A DNA stretch of 64,000 nt from an uncultured Nitrospiraceae bacterium (GCA_903822005.1 CAIJNL010000021.1:42909-106908); one strand, 5' to 3'; counted from the stretch's first letter, positions 10,001 to 19,584 are shown. Numbers and translations: made by a program. Notes: generated by a model not told the origin, from the letters alone.

Positions 10001-11018
10001 CGACAACCACGCCAAAAAGGTTGCCATTTGTCATCGTTGCCAAGGCATTGCCTTTAAGATTATTAAGAGGTCCTTTTATTTCGCCATCAACAGTTACCGG
10101 GCCTTCAATCCTCTCATCCACCTTTAGTAATTCCATTAGCGTTTCTATATAAAGGTTCCCCTTGACCTTCAGATCGATAAAAACATCCTTGGGCGATTTA
10201 ATATCTCCAATCCTGAAGTTACCGCTGACAGATATCTTTCCGTCACCTTTCCTTTTAAGACCAAAAAACTTTTTGACGGATTCAACGAGAATGCCCGCTT
10301 CAGTGCTGAAATTTCCGGATGGCAGGCCGGTGTTAGTCTCGCCTGAGACTTTCAATTCCGATCCGTCGGCATTGATTTTCAGGCTTTTGATGACAACTGT
10401 ATCCCGATTAAAAGAGAAGGCGCTTGAAGCTGAAAAGGTTGTCGCGGGCAGATCATTCACCGCAATCAGGAAATCATGTAAATTCAGGTTAAAGGAAGAC
10501 TTGTCTGACATCAAAAGCTCTCCGGTCTCCGCCTTGACCGAAACTTTATTATCTCCATCGCGGAGGTCGAAAAAAGCCTTGTTCAGGATTACAGAGCGCA
10601 CAGCAACTTTATAAGCGTCCTTTCTATCAACAGCGAGATACTTTTTAATACTGCCCGCAATCTCGCCAATCTGTTTTTCTTCCATATAAGCATCGACATC
10701 ATTTACAGCAATCCTCTTGACTATTACTTCCCTGTTCAGAAGGCCGGACAGGGAGAGGTATCCTTTCACCCTTGCTGCTGATAACAGTTTCGTCCCATCA
10801 ACGTCAGAAACCACAGTTTCATCAAGTTCTACGAAAAGCGGCAGGAGATTAACCTGTATCTGTCCAATAATAATTTTTTTTCCTGTCATTAATTCAAGTT
10901 CTGGGATGGCAATGGCCTTAAGATAATCGGAGACATATGTTGTTCTGCCTGCTGCAAGCAGAACAATTGATAGCAAGGCAATGATGGAAATATATATAAT
11001 TCTTTTTTTTAGAAGCAC
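7020..11018 (-). CDS. tamB: TamB-like translocation and assembly module protein
   Basis: This is a very large (1332-residue) AsmA/TamB-family protein. An N-terminal membrane anchor (IIYISIIALLSIVLLAAG) is followed by about 1000 residues of repetitive beta-structure that alternates hydrophobic residues, as expected for the lipid-transporting beta-groove of this family. The C-terminal ~300 residues match the TamB domain (former DUF490), for example FARPGEIKPFFDVLAETRI, LSSTPTLEEGDILSLM, and the ending in IGGIGGDVKFRFQFK. Known members bridge inner and outer membranes and are linked to phospholipid transport and to barrel assembly with TamA or BamA. Here the gene is first in an operon with the seven-POTRA Omp85 protein and a SurA-like chaperone. 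Confidence 0.88.
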   Translation of the reverse strand: MLLKKRIIYISIIALLSIVLLAAGRTTYVSDYLKAIAIPELELMTGKKIIIGQIQVNLLPLFVELDETVVSDVDGTKLLSAARVKGYLSLSGLLNREVIVKRIAVNDVDAYMEEKQIGEIAGSIKKYLAVDRKDAYKVAVRSVILNKAFFDLRDGDNKVSVKAETGELLMSDKSSFNLNLHDFLIAVNDLPATTFSASSAFSFNRDTVVIKSLKINADGSELKVSGETNTGLPSGNFSTEAGILVESVKKFFGLKRKGDGKISVSGNFRIGDIKSPKDVFIDLKVKGNLYIETLMELLKVDERIEGPVTVDGEIKGPLNNLKGNALATMTNGNLFGVVVDSLRCNVRYADRKMTFSDADASIYGGTAKAEAMIALPVVNYYTFKVDAKGVSSKGVFELIGWDPGIADGKVEGQISSQGSNFNPHGIFSYAKSPGGKDVMERVQSVEGSFSMTDQVISFPKLHVSTLHSSILAAGLVDLKKKSLNLKAGGSSSDIYDLADPYFRAISGPASFVATISGSTLDPVLAIKFTSGDIKYLSGNMNLSDIMRPHSMEFSSVEGDVNYRKNILTVNNFSAVSRAMKIKTKGRIGFRKAKRLFDIVSPEYDLQISFDNGDLLDLSSIIRGAPAIKGTFHSVFILTGVGQQAVAIGTFRASDINLSDTYSLDRADAVLSFDKGVFNFKSLILKKGVGVMSAKGTISMDKHYSIAATLNALELRDALPVSWREKMGERNLKTLSLTDVSIQGRGTVANPMLDIKGLLKYRDPQREQSSGYGRVNIGIKGQDVSLSGNFMQGKVTISGAATLNDKLPWRADMAFQSARSDFIVALFLTDIPEDLLVNLKGDVKLWGDNRSINAVISLDKAYLYGYGYGFTNSRPVSVKLQDKLLTIESFAMKNELAELRISGSADFGKSYNLSMDGASSLAPLRSMSRNLDLLKGDASFALTLSGGWEKPRINGTMHVVNGALGIKNIPHRLTAVNARIVADGDRIVLEDASGIISGGSVTMSGAAYLDQLKLKRFFLDTRFTNVTIAVSKNFWVHSGGKLTYQGTLAGQNISGDVNISKARYTERVDWKSWLIQTRKNELMKIDLDKLDQTGLNVRVIGNNLSVDNNVMRAAMKMDILLKGTIGQPSILGRFESVNGIIYFRNNEFNLLKGVIDFARPGEIKPFFDVLAETRIKNYTVRFALDGYTDQFNLALSSTPTLEEGDILSLMAAGDIAKNLKGSSGGIGAGEATSFLTGKLQDVVEDRLKTITGLDRLQIDPSVSRTTGAVSPRLTISKRLIGDRFYATYSTAADVGEGQIIKLEYLLNKNISLVGVRDEIGGIGGDVKFRFQFK

Positions 11019-11226
11019 AATGCAAGTTCCCTGTCATTACACGAAATCAAGGTCCGTAAGACCCTTCAGAATTTCCATTGGCATAAGCTCTTATTTTTTA
11101 TGCCAATTTTCCTTATTATTATATCATGACCCTTTTATTAATGAGAATAAATATCACATATTGAATAGAATTATACGAATAGTCCTAAGTCTTAAAATCA
11201 ATTTTGAGGGATATTCATTCTTTTTC

Positions 11227-11235
11227 TGTTAAAAT
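11227..11235 (+). promoter_or_regulatory. Possible extended -10 element of the formate dehydrogenase operon
   Basis: TG-T-TAAAAT (11227-11235) fits an extended -10 element. The ATG at 11246 lies 10 nt downstream with no clear Shine-Dalgarno sequence, so the leader would be only a few nucleotides. No good -35 is seen. The rest of the 227-bp divergent gap to tamB is AT-rich and holds nothing else I can name. Confidence 0.35.
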
Positions 11236-11245
11236 ATCATCCCAT

Positions 11246-11722
11246 ATGCATGAAAAGCTGACATACATTCTCGACAGGCATCTGAAAAACCAGGGCAGCC
11301 TCATATCACTGCTTCAGGACACACAGGATGTCTTTGGTTATCTTCCAAAAGAAGCAATTAATTGGTACTCAAAAGAGCTTGATATTCCTGCAAGCCGCTT
11401 CTTTGGTCTTGCCTCATTCTATGCCCAGTTCCACCTGCATCCGCGAGGGAAAAACCTTGTTGCGGTCTGTTGCGGCACGGCGTGCCATGTGCGCGGTGCT
11501 GAACGAATAATCAATGCGGTCCAGAGAGAGCTTAATCTCGATGATCTGTCCGACACTACAGATGACGGTGAGTTTACGATAGAAAAACCGGCCTGCATTG
11601 GGGCATGCAGCATGGCGCCAGTTGTGCTTATAAACGGCAAGCCCAAAGGTAAAGCCAATGCTGATATCATCACAAAAGAGATCCGGGCATTAAAAAAGGC
11701 GGGAACTAAAGACAATGGCTGA
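11246..11722 (+). CDS. NuoE-like [2Fe-2S] thioredoxin-fold subunit
   Basis: This is a 158-residue homologue of NADH dehydrogenase subunit E / HydC, the thioredoxin-fold [2Fe-2S] protein that passes electrons to or from the NuoF-type flavin subunit. The four cluster cysteines are visible in CCGTACHVRGA and, further on, ACIGACSMAP. The helical N-terminal part (LISLLQDTQDVFGYLPKEA) is typical of the family. An in-frame TTG at 11204 exists, but the ATG at 11246 begins where the family begins. The gene overlaps the NuoF-like gene by 8 bp. Together with the following two genes it would form the electron-input/output arm of a soluble NAD(P)-linked formate dehydrogenase. Confidence 0.85.
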   Translation: MHEKLTYILDRHLKNQGSLISLLQDTQDVFGYLPKEAINWYSKELDIPASRFFGLASFYAQFHLHPRGKNLVAVCCGTACHVRGAERIINAVQRELNLDDLSDTTDDGEFTIEKPACIGACSMAPVVLINGKPKGKANADIITKEIRALKKAGTKDNG

Positions 11723-14700
11723 TGTTGTAATAAGAGTCTGTATGGGGCCGGGCGGCATCGCATCCGGCGGCGCTGACGTGCTTAAGGCATTTCAATCCGC
11801 GCTAAAGGAATTACCCCTGGGATCTGATATTGACGAAAGGTGTAAATCGCATAAGGTCGGATGTTTAGGACTATGTTCCAAGGACGTGCTGGTTGAACTT
11901 GTCCTGGATGGCAAAAAGACTATTTATCAGCATGTTAAGCCCTCCATGGTTACGCGCATTGTTCATGACCACATTGTAAAAGGCAATCCGGTGCATGAGT
12001 GGCTGACCGGCCCTCAATATGAGACATTCTATTCCAAACAGGTCAGGAGGGTACTGGCATCATGCGGTGTTGTAGACCCGGAAGATATCAATACCTATAT
12101 AACAACAGGCGGGTACCAGGCAGCGGAGAAAGCACTTACGGATATGACGCCCGGTCAGGTAGTCAGCGAAATTTCAAGTGCAGGGCTCAGGGGGCGGGGA
12201 GGAAGCGGATTCCCGACAGGTAAGAAATGGGATGTTTGCAGGGAGACCATATCGGAGCAAAAATATATAATTTGCAATGCTGATGAAGGAGACCCCGGCG
12301 CATTCATGGACCGGGCAATTCTTGAAGGAAACCCGCATCAAATAATTGAAGGCATGCTGATAGGTGCCTATGCCATAGGGTCTGATACCGGTTTTATATA
12401 TGTTCGGGCCGAATACCCATGTGCGATTGAAAGAATGAGTCATGCTCTCACAGAAGCTCGCGAACGAGGATTCATAGGCAATAATATTTTTGATACCGAG
12501 TTTAATTTCGATATCAGGATCAAGCTGGGCGCCGGCGCTTTCATCTGCGGGGAAGAGACAGCCCTTATAGCGTCCATAGAGGGCGAGCGGGGAATGCCCC
12601 GTTCCAGACCGCCTTTCCCTGTTGTCAGAGGCCTGTGGGGGAAACCTACGGTAATCAACAATGTCGAAACATTCGCAAATATACCTTTAATAATATCGAA
12701 AGGACCTGACTGGTATTCCTCGATCGGCACTGAAAAGTCCAGGGGGACCAAAGTTTTTGCGCTTACCGGCAGGGTTAAAAATACAGGCCTGATCGAAGTG
12801 CCCATGGGCATAACACTGCGTGAGATTATATACGATATTGGCGGCGGGATAGAAGGCGGCAAGCGCCTTAAGGCAGTGCAGACAGGAGGTCCCTCAGGCG
12901 GCTGCATTCCATCTGATATGATCGATATCCAGGTGGATTATGAGTCGCTTGCGGAGGTCGGTTCTATAATGGGCTCTGGCGGCATGATCGTCCTGGACCA
13001 AAATAGCTGCATGGTAAATATGGCGAGATACTTCGTGGCCTTTACTCAGGCCGAGTCATGCGGCAAGTGTGTGCCATGCAGGATAGGCACAAAAAGACTG
13101 CTTGAGATACTTGACAGAATAACCGTTGGTGAAGGCAGGGAGGGAGATATCGAGATGCTGGAATCGCTCAGCAATGATATCAAGGCAACATCGCTCTGCG
13201 GGCTGGGACAGTCTGCTCCAAATCCGGTCCTGAGTACCATCAAATATTTCAGGGGCGAATACGAGGAACATATCCGGAATAAAAAATGCCGGGGACTTGA
13301 ATGCAAAGAGATTGTATCTTCGGCCTGCCAGCATACCTGCCCAGTCGGAACAGAGGCTTCAGTATATATAGCGCTGATCGCCCAGGGACGTTTTGAAGAA
13401 GCTGTTCGCGTTATCAGAAAAGACAATCCGCTTGCCAGTGTCTGCGGCAGGGCCTGCCACCATCCCTGCGAAACAGCGTGCAGGGCAAGCGAGTCAGGAG
13501 ACCCGATAGCTATAAGGGCATTGAAGAGATTTGCTTTGGATCTTGCAAACCGGACGGGCATGGCCTTCAATATAGAAAAGGAATGTGCAAATGGCAAGAA
13601 AGTTGCCGTCGTCGGCTCGGGACCGTCTGGACTTACTGCCGGTTATTTTCTTGCCCTTAAAGGCTACGATGTTGTCATATTCGAGGCCAAACAGGTTATC
13701 GGGGGCATGCTGCGTGTTGCAATACCGCCCCATCGCCTTCCCAGGGAAGCTCTGGACAATGACATCCGTTTTATAAAAGAAGCAGGGGTCAGGTTCAGGA
13801 CAGAGATGGTCCTTGGCAGAGATTTTTCGATTGACGATCTTTTTGCTAACGATTACCAGGCTGTTTTCCTGGCAATAGGTTCTAATAAACCTAAAATACT
13901 GAATATTCAAGGAGATTCCTCTGAAGGTGTAGTGCTCTCTCTTAAGTTTTTAGAAGACATAAATCTAGGCAAAGATATCAAACTTGGAGAGAAAGTGGTG
14001 GTATTGGGTGGAGGTAATGCGGCAGTTGACTCCGCAAGGGCCGCGATGCAAACAACTGGCGTGAAGAGTGTAACCCTTGTCTACAGAAGAACCGATGCCG
14101 ATATGACCGCATACAGGGAAGAGATAATTGCCGCGCGAGAAGAGGGAGTCGTAATGCAATACCTTGCCATGCAGGTTAAAATTATCAGTGAAAACGGTCT
14201 CGCAACAGGAATCGAATTCATACATATGGCAGCAGTCGGTCAGGATGTGGACGGCAGGTCCAAGGTCGTTCCTATTGAAGGCTCCGAATTTACGCTCGAT
14301 GCCGATACCATAATCGTTGCCATCGGCGAACAACCTGATAGTTCGGGCATAGAGCACCTTGAGCTATCAGGAAATAACACCCTTGTGGTCGATCCTGAGA
14401 GATTCTCTACTCGCAGAAAAGGGGTCTTTGCGGGCGGAGATGTGGTGACAGGCCCGAACAATATTATCAATTCGATGCTTGCCGGAAGGCGGGCATCAGA
14501 ATCTATTGATGCATACTTACGGGGTGATGCCCTGAAACCTGAATATCGTATTACAAAACCTTCACGATATGTAGAAATAGCCGATTTGCCAGATGAAGAG
14601 CCGCTTTCCGTGGAACAGCCTGAAACGCCTGAGCTTACACATCAGCAGGGAATCGGGCATTTCATTGACGCAGAACCGGTACTTTCCGATGTTATGGCGC

Positions 14701-14804
14701 TCAGGGAAGCCCGCAGATGCCAGAGATGCGAATTGAGTACATGCGATGGGCAGAAGGCGGTACGGGACATGTTTGAAAGAAAGAAAAAGAGACTGCGGGA
14801 CTGA
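11715..14804 (+). CDS. NuoF-like NADH/FMN subunit fused to a GltD-like NADPH/FAD oxidoreductase
   Basis: This 1029-residue flavoprotein is a fusion. Residues 1-95 form a thioredoxin-like [2Fe-2S] domain (C9, C43, C50, C54). About 100-430 is the NuoF-type FMN/NADH domain, with GLRGRGGSGFPTGKKWD near 157, CNADEGDPGAFMDRA near 187 and GAGAFICGEETALI near 273. The [4Fe-4S] site CGKCVPC is near 449, with a fourth Cys near 496. From about 535 it continues as a GltD/NfnB-like module: cysteine-rich CQHTCPVG...CGRACHHPCETAC, an FAD Rossmann motif AVVGSGPSGLTAGY near 630, an NAD(P) motif VVLGGGNAAVDSA near 761 and the FAD-closing VFAGGDVVTGPNNII near 905. Having both an NADH-FMN site and a GltD-type site resembles electron-bifurcating transhydrogenases (NfnAB, Sporomusa StnABC). 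Here the fusion is tied to a formate dehydrogenase. The second Cys of the usual N-terminal CxxxxC pair is Gly14. Confidence 0.85.
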   Translation: MADVVIRVCMGPGGIASGGADVLKAFQSALKELPLGSDIDERCKSHKVGCLGLCSKDVLVELVLDGKKTIYQHVKPSMVTRIVHDHIVKGNPVHEWLTGPQYETFYSKQVRRVLASCGVVDPEDINTYITTGGYQAAEKALTDMTPGQVVSEISSAGLRGRGGSGFPTGKKWDVCRETISEQKYIICNADEGDPGAFMDRAILEGNPHQIIEGMLIGAYAIGSDTGFIYVRAEYPCAIERMSHALTEARERGFIGNNIFDTEFNFDIRIKLGAGAFICGEETALIASIEGERGMPRSRPPFPVVRGLWGKPTVINNVETFANIPLIISKGPDWYSSIGTEKSRGTKVFALTGRVKNTGLIEVPMGITLREIIYDIGGGIEGGKRLKAVQTGGPSGGCIPSDMIDIQVDYESLAEVGSIMGSGGMIVLDQNSCMVNMARYFVAFTQAESCGKCVPCRIGTKRLLEILDRITVGEGREGDIEMLESLSNDIKATSLCGLGQSAPNPVLSTIKYFRGEYEEHIRNKKCRGLECKEIVSSACQHTCPVGTEASVYIALIAQGRFEEAVRVIRKDNPLASVCGRACHHPCETACRASESGDPIAIRALKRFALDLANRTGMAFNIEKECANGKKVAVVGSGPSGLTAGYFLALKGYDVVIFEAKQVIGGMLRVAIPPHRLPREALDNDIRFIKEAGVRFRTEMVLGRDFSIDDLFANDYQAVFLAIGSNKPKILNIQGDSSEGVVLSLKFLEDINLGKDIKLGEKVVVLGGGNAAVDSARAAMQTTGVKSVTLVYRRTDADMTAYREEIIAAREEGVVMQYLAMQVKIISENGLATGIEFIHMAAVGQDVDGRSKVVPIEGSEFTLDADTIIVAIGEQPDSSGIEHLELSGNNTLVVDPERFSTRRKGVFAGGDVVTGPNNIINSMLAGRRASESIDAYLRGDALKPEYRITKPSRYVEIADLPDEEPLSVEQPETPELTHQQGIGHFIDAEPVLSDVMALREARRCQRCELSTCDGQKAVRDMFERKKKRLRD

Positions 14805-14809
14805 CAGGA

Positions 14810-17500
14810 ATGATCGATCTTACCATAGACGGCAGGAAAATCAGCGTTAGAGAAGGCTCGAGCATACTCGATGCCGCCAAATCATTAGGGATATTCATTC
14901 CGACACTTTGCCATCATCCGAAACTCAGTTCGTTCGGAGGCTGCCGCCTATGTATCGTTGAAATTAAAGGAACACGCAATCCTGTTTCCTCATGCACCGC
15001 ACCGGCATCCGAAGGTATGGAGGTCACTACTTCTTCTCCGCAAATTGAACGCCTGAGAAAGATGGTGCTGGAACTGATTTTGTCCGACCATCCATATGAT
15101 TGCATGTTGTGCGAAACGGCAGGTGCCTGCGAGCTCCAGGAATTAGCATACTATTATGATGCGAAACATACGACATACGCCGGTGAGCGCAGGAAATACG
15201 AAAAACGCGACAATAATCCATTCCTCAACAGGGACATGGAAAAGTGTATCATGTGCGGCAAATGCGTAAAGATCTGCGATGAAGTGCAGGGTGTGGGAGC
15301 TATCGATTTTGCTTATCGGGGTTTCAAATCCAAGGTTTGCCCTCAGTATGAAGAAGACCTGAACTGTGAATTCTGCGGTCAATGCGTATCAGTCTGCCCG
15401 TCCGGAGCCCTGACCGGCCGGATGTGGGCAAGAAAAGGCAGACAGCGCGATATCAGGGAAGTCGATACGGTCTGTCCTTATTGCGGCACCGGTTGTAATA
15501 TCACACTTCACATAAAAAACAACGAGATAATACGTGTCAGTTCAAGTCCTGACACATGGAACGAAGGTCTGTTATGTGTTAAGGGAAGATTCGGTTACGA
15601 GTTCGTAAACAGTCCTGACCGGCTAACAAAACCCTTGATCAGGGAGGGAAGCGCGTTCCGCGAGGCATCATGGGATGAGGCCCTTGAGTATACAGCGGCA
15701 AGATTGCTTGACATAAAAAACAGCTATGGTTCTGATGCCATTGGCGGGCTTTCTTCCGCCAAATGCACGAACGAAGAGAATTATATCTTCCAGAAATTTG
15801 TCAGGGCCGCCATCGGAACGAATAATGTCGACCATTGTGCCCGTCTGTGTCATGCGCCTACGGTCACTGCGCTGGCCTCAATATTCGGTTCCGGGGCCAT
15901 GACAAACTCTATAGCGGAAATAGAAAATGCTGAGGTGATTTTTATTATCGGGTCCAACACTAAGGAATCCCATCCTGTTGTTGCCAACCGTATGATAAGG
16001 GCCTTTCGCAAAGGTGCCAAGATCATTGTCGCGGACCCGAGACGGGTGCCCCTGGCCCGCTTCTCGGAAATATTCCTGCAGCAAAAACCTGGTACTGACG
16101 TTGCCCTGCTCAACGGAATTGCGCATATAATAGTCAAAGAAAAATTATATAACTCTGAATTTATTAAGGAGCAAACACAGGGGTTCGAAGAATGGATGAA
16201 ATCGGTCGATTCATTTAATCCAGAATATACCTCATCCATTACGGGCGTTCCAAAGGAAAAGATTATTAGTGCGGCGCGTACTTACGGATCATCACGGAAG
16301 GCCGGGATCTTTTATGCGATGGGCATTACGCAGCATACAACCGGATATGACAATGTCTGCGCAGTAGCAAACCTCGCTCTGCTGACCGGCAATATCGGCA
16401 GACCCTCGTGCGGTATCAATCCCCTGAGGGGCCAGAACAACGTTCAGGGCGCTTCCGATGCGGCATGTCTGCCTGATGTATACCCCGGGTACCAATCTGT
16501 TGGCAGCCCTGATGTCCGTGAGAAATTCGAAAAGAAATGGGGGACCCCACTCTCCGCTGAAAAAGGCCTGACGGCGACCGAAATGATGCCGGCTGCGATT
16601 CAAGGCAGGCTGAAAGCCTTATATATAATGGGCGAAAATCCGGTGCTAAGCGGTCCTAATACTGGAAATACAATTAAAGCACTGGAAAGTCTGGATTTTC
16701 TGATAGTTCAGGATATCTTCCTGACCGAAACAGCGAAACTTGCGCACGTGGTCCTGCCGGGGTCTTGCTTTGCTGAAAAAGACGGCACCTTTACCAACAC
16801 TGACCGCACTGTGCAGCTGGTTAGAAAGGCGGTCGAAATGCCGGGAGATGCAAGGGATGACCTGCAAATAATCTCGGCTGTCTCAGCCAGGCTTGGATAT
16901 AAACTTGAATATGAGGGACCCGAAGAAATATTCAGGGAATTCAGGGAAGTCTGGCCGAATATATCCGGCATCAGCTACAAACGACTGAATAAGAAAAGAT
17001 TATCATGGCCATGCACATCCTCAAATCATCCCGGCACCCCGTTCCTTTACAAACAGGGCTTTCCAAAAGGCAAAGCGTCTTTCACTCCGACTGCCTTTGC
17101 TCCCCCCGCTGAAGAGACTGATGCTGAGTATCCTTATATTTTAACGACCGGCAGAAACCTGTACCAATATCATACTGGTACCATGACAAGGAAGTCCGGG
17201 GCCATAGAAAGCCACGCGGGAAGGGCTTATATTGAATTAAATACTGCTGATGCAGAGCGGTTAAATATTATTCAGGGAGAGACGATAAAGGTGTCATCCC
17301 GGCGCGGAAGCATAAACATCGAAGCACGTATAGTGGACACCATCAGCTCGGGCGTTGTATTCGTCCCTATGCATTACTGCGAGGCCATTGCCAATATCCT
17401 GACTCTTGATGCCCTCGATTCAAGGTCAAAGATACCTGAATTCAAGGCTTGCGCCGTTATGATAGATAAATATAATTCTTCCCCGCCGGATTTGATATAA
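14810..17500 (+). CDS. fdhA: NAD(P)-linked formate dehydrogenase, catalytic alpha subunit (Mo/W-bisPGD)
   Basis: This 896-residue protein interconverts formate and CO2. The N-terminus is NuoG-like: a plant-type [2Fe-2S] domain ([15 protein letters not shown], later SSC), the [14 protein letters not shown] segment, then two [4Fe-4S] motifs ([13 protein letters not shown] and [16 protein letters not shown]). From about residue 222 follows the molybdopterin oxidoreductase part, with its own [4Fe-4S] site [10 protein letters not shown], the active-site region [31 protein letters not shown], and a C-terminal MGD-binding domain ([20 protein letters not shown]). The active-site residue is Cys347 (TGT at 15848-15850), not selenocysteine; the neighbouring His348 is also present. 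The gene starts 5 bp after the NuoF::GltD gene and precedes fhs, which activates formate. Formate dehydrogenase is the best reading; a related hydrogenase-linked oxidoreductase is unlikely. Confidence 0.9.
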   Translation: MIDLTIDGRKISVREGSSILDAAKSLGIFIPTLCHHPKLSSFGGCRLCIVEIKGTRNPVSSCTAPASEGMEVTTSSPQIERLRKMVLELILSDHPYDCMLCETAGACELQELAYYYDAKHTTYAGERRKYEKRDNNPFLNRDMEKCIMCGKCVKICDEVQGVGAIDFAYRGFKSKVCPQYEEDLNCEFCGQCVSVCPSGALTGRMWARKGRQRDIREVDTVCPYCGTGCNITLHIKNNEIIRVSSSPDTWNEGLLCVKGRFGYEFVNSPDRLTKPLIREGSAFREASWDEALEYTAARLLDIKNSYGSDAIGGLSSAKCTNEENYIFQKFVRAAIGTNNVDHCARLCHAPTVTALASIFGSGAMTNSIAEIENAEVIFIIGSNTKESHPVVANRMIRAFRKGAKIIVADPRRVPLARFSEIFLQQKPGTDVALLNGIAHIIVKEKLYNSEFIKEQTQGFEEWMKSVDSFNPEYTSSITGVPKEKIISAARTYGSSRKAGIFYAMGITQHTTGYDNVCAVANLALLTGNIGRPSCGINPLRGQNNVQGASDAACLPDVYPGYQSVGSPDVREKFEKKWGTPLSAEKGLTATEMMPAAIQGRLKALYIMGENPVLSGPNTGNTIKALESLDFLIVQDIFLTETAKLAHVVLPGSCFAEKDGTFTNTDRTVQLVRKAVEMPGDARDDLQIISAVSARLGYKLEYEGPEEIFREFREVWPNISGISYKRLNKKRLSWPCTSSNHPGTPFLYKQGFPKGKASFTPTAFAPPAEETDAEYPYILTTGRNLYQYHTGTMTRKSGAIESHAGRAYIELNTADAERLNIIQGETIKVSSRRGSINIEARIVDTISSGVVFVPMHYCEAIANILTLDALDSRSKIPEFKACAVMIDKYNSSPPDLI

Positions 17501-17597
17501 TATTGCTCCTGGTCTGTGCTGTCCGGAGTTGGCGGTCCTGCCAGGCTTCAAAAACCTTTTACCTTTGAATATACGTAAGAATTTGAGGAGGAATATA

Positions 17598-19361
17598 ATG
17601 CCGCTTGATCCAACAACGCATGCTGACTGGCAGATTGCAGAAGAAGCCGAAAAGTCAATGAAAACCATCTATGAGATAGGTGAAAAACTGGGGCTCGAAA
17701 AAGAGGAACTCCTTCCGCATGGACATTATGTCGCAAAAGTAGATTTCAAGGCTGTTTTGAACAGGCTCTCCGACAGGCCGGATGGCAAATATGTTGTCGT
17801 TACCGCGATAACCCCTACCCCGCTCGGAGAGGGTAAATCCACTACTACCATGGGGCTCACACAGGGTATGGGAAAGAGACAAAAGAATGTCATTGCAGCC
17901 ATTCGTCAGCCTTCCGGCGGTCCTACCATGAACATAAAGGGATCGGCAGCAGGCGGCGGTCTTTCCCAATGTATACCTCTCACACCCTTTTCACTCGGCC
18001 TGACAGGCGATATCAATGCCATCATGAATGCGCACAATCTTGCCATGGTGGCGCTTACCTCACGGATGCAGCATGAATTTAACTATAATGACGAGCAGCT
18101 TGCAAAAAGGAAGCTTAGACGGCTTAATATCGACCCACGGACAGTTGAGATGAAGTGGATCATGGATTTCTGCGCCCAGGCACTGAGAGATATCATCATA
18201 GGCCTCGGGGGCAAAGACGACGGTTTCATGATGAGGTCAGGCTTTGCCATTGCAGTCTCTTCCGAGATAATGGCTATACTTGCCGTAGCCAGGGACCTTA
18301 AAGACATGCGGGAGCGCATGGGGAAAATAGTAGTGGCTTACGACAAGGGTGGCAAGCCTGTCACTACCAGCGATCTGGATGTAGCGGGTGCAATGACAGC
18401 CTGGATGGCAGATGCCATTAACCCAAATCTCATGCAGACGCTTGAGGGCCAGCCCGTCTTTGTACACGCAGGGCCGTTTGCCAACATAGCCATTGGTCAG
18501 TCTTCGATTATAGCAGACAGGATTGGGTTGAAACTCGGCGATTATGTGATCACCGAGGCCGGGTTTGGAGCCGATATAGGCTTTGAAAAATTCTGGAATC
18601 TCAAGTGCCGGTTTTCAGGCCTAAAACCCAACGCAGCCGTGGTTGTTGCCACAATCAGGGCACTTAAATGCCATGGCGGGGCTCCCATCCCCGTTCCAGG
18701 AAGGCCCATACCTGCTGAATATAAAGGGGAAAATGTAGGCTGGGTCGAAAAAGGGTGCGAGAATCTCATTCACCACGTCAAGACCGTTGAAAAGGCCGGC
18801 ATCAGTCCGGTGGTTTGCATTAATGCTTTCTATGATGATACCGAAAATGAAATCGCCGCTGTAAAGCGCCTCGCCGAGGCGGCAGGCGCCCGTGTTGCAG
18901 TCTCAAAGCATTGGCAGTATGGCGGTGATGGCGCACTTGAACTGGCAGATGCAGTGCTTGACGCCTGCAACGACAAAAACGAGTTCAGGCTTCTTTATGA
19001 ACTTACGACTCCTCTCAGGTCGCGCATAGAAACACTCGCCAAAGAGGTGTACGGCGCTAATGGCGTTGAGTATACGTCAGAGGCTTTGGCAAAAGCGAAG
19101 CGTATAGAAGAGGATCCGGAGCTCTCAAAATTGGGCACATGCATGGTTAAAACTCATCTCAGCCTGACAGATAACCCAAATCTCAAAGGTGTGCCAAAAG
19201 GCTGGAAGCTCCATGTGCGGGATATACTGACATATCAGGGTGCAGGATTCGTAGTGCCTGTGGCCGGAGCAATTAAACTGATGCCGGGTACAGCTTCAGA
19301 CCCTGCTTACAGGCGAGTAGATGTTGATGTCGAGACTGGGAAGGTTAAAGGTTTATTTTAA
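17598..19361 (+). CDS. fhs: Formate-tetrahydrofolate ligase
   Basis: This enzyme condenses formate with tetrahydrofolate at the expense of ATP to give 10-formyl-THF, the second step of the methyl branch of the Wood-Ljungdahl pathway. The ATP loop [16 protein letters not shown] is present, as are the conserved [19 protein letters not shown] and the C-terminal [18 protein letters not shown] chose ATG 17598 because it has a strong GAGGAGG Shine-Dalgarno just upstream; the longer frame from 17529 adds an unconserved tail. The resulting 587 residues fit the family. It sits 97 bp behind fdhA, so formate produced from CO2 by the preceding enzyme would be used directly. Confidence 0.95.
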   Translation: MPLDPTTHADWQIAEEAEKSMKTIYEIGEKLGLEKEELLPHGHYVAKVDFKAVLNRLSDRPDGKYVVVTAITPTPLGEGKSTTTMGLTQGMGKRQKNVIAAIRQPSGGPTMNIKGSAAGGGLSQCIPLTPFSLGLTGDINAIMNAHNLAMVALTSRMQHEFNYNDEQLAKRKLRRLNIDPRTVEMKWIMDFCAQALRDIIIGLGGKDDGFMMRSGFAIAVSSEIMAILAVARDLKDMRERMGKIVVAYDKGGKPVTTSDLDVAGAMTAWMADAINPNLMQTLEGQPVFVHAGPFANIAIGQSSIIADRIGLKLGDYVITEAGFGADIGFEKFWNLKCRFSGLKPNAAVVVATIRALKCHGGAPIPVPGRPIPAEYKGENVGWVEKGCENLIHHVKTVEKAGISPVVCINAFYDDTENEIAAVKRLAEAAGARVAVSKHWQYGGDGALELADAVLDACNDKNEFRLLYELTTPLRSRIETLAKEVYGANGVEYTSEALAKAKRIEEDPELSKLGTCMVKTHLSLTDNPNLKGVPKGWKLHVRDILTYQGAGFVVPVAGAIKLMPGTASDPAYRRVDVDVETGKVKGLF

Positions 19362-19415
19362 TATAACCGAGTCACCTCAGAAGGTAAGGATAGCCGCCTC
19401 TTGTGGCGCTAAATC

Positions 19416-19559
19416 GGGTCAGGTGGAGTCTGATAGAAGGCTCGGTACCGTTGTTGTGTTTCCGAAGTTGAAATCAGGGCTATAATTTATTCGTGTTGCT
19501 ATTCATACTAAGGTGCCATATTATAATTTAGCGAGCCGAGAGAGGACTCCACCTGACCC
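19416..19559. mobile_element. Small inverted-repeat element (MITE-like)
   Basis: A perfect 15-bp inverted repeat, GGGTCAGGTGGAGTC (19416-19430) and GACTCCACCTGACCC (19545-19559), brackets 114 bp with no open frame. The size and structure fit a miniature inverted-repeat element or the relic of a larger transposon. No clear target duplication is visible at the outer ends. It lies between fhs and the convergent recR gene. Confidence 0.5.
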
Positions 19560-19584
19560 AATGATAATTAACTAATTATCATTG
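19559..19584. repeat. AT-rich perfect palindrome, 12-bp arms
   Basis: CAATGATAATTA and TAATTATCATTG are perfect reverse complements separated by AC. It abuts the right end of the inverted-repeat element (sharing one base) and lies 20 bp before the recR stop. It could be a protein-binding site, the insertion target of the element, or a weak bidirectional terminator; no GC-rich stem or T-run supports the last. Confidence 0.5.

Noticed and set aside
13046..13597. 183-codon frame antisense to the NuoF::GltD fusion
   Set aside because: It mirrors conserved iron-sulfur and flavin regions, and no family is recognisable.
15836..15853. Selenocysteine at the formate dehydrogenase active site
   Set aside because: The codon before the active-site His is TGT (Cys347), not TGA, and the frame has no internal TGA.
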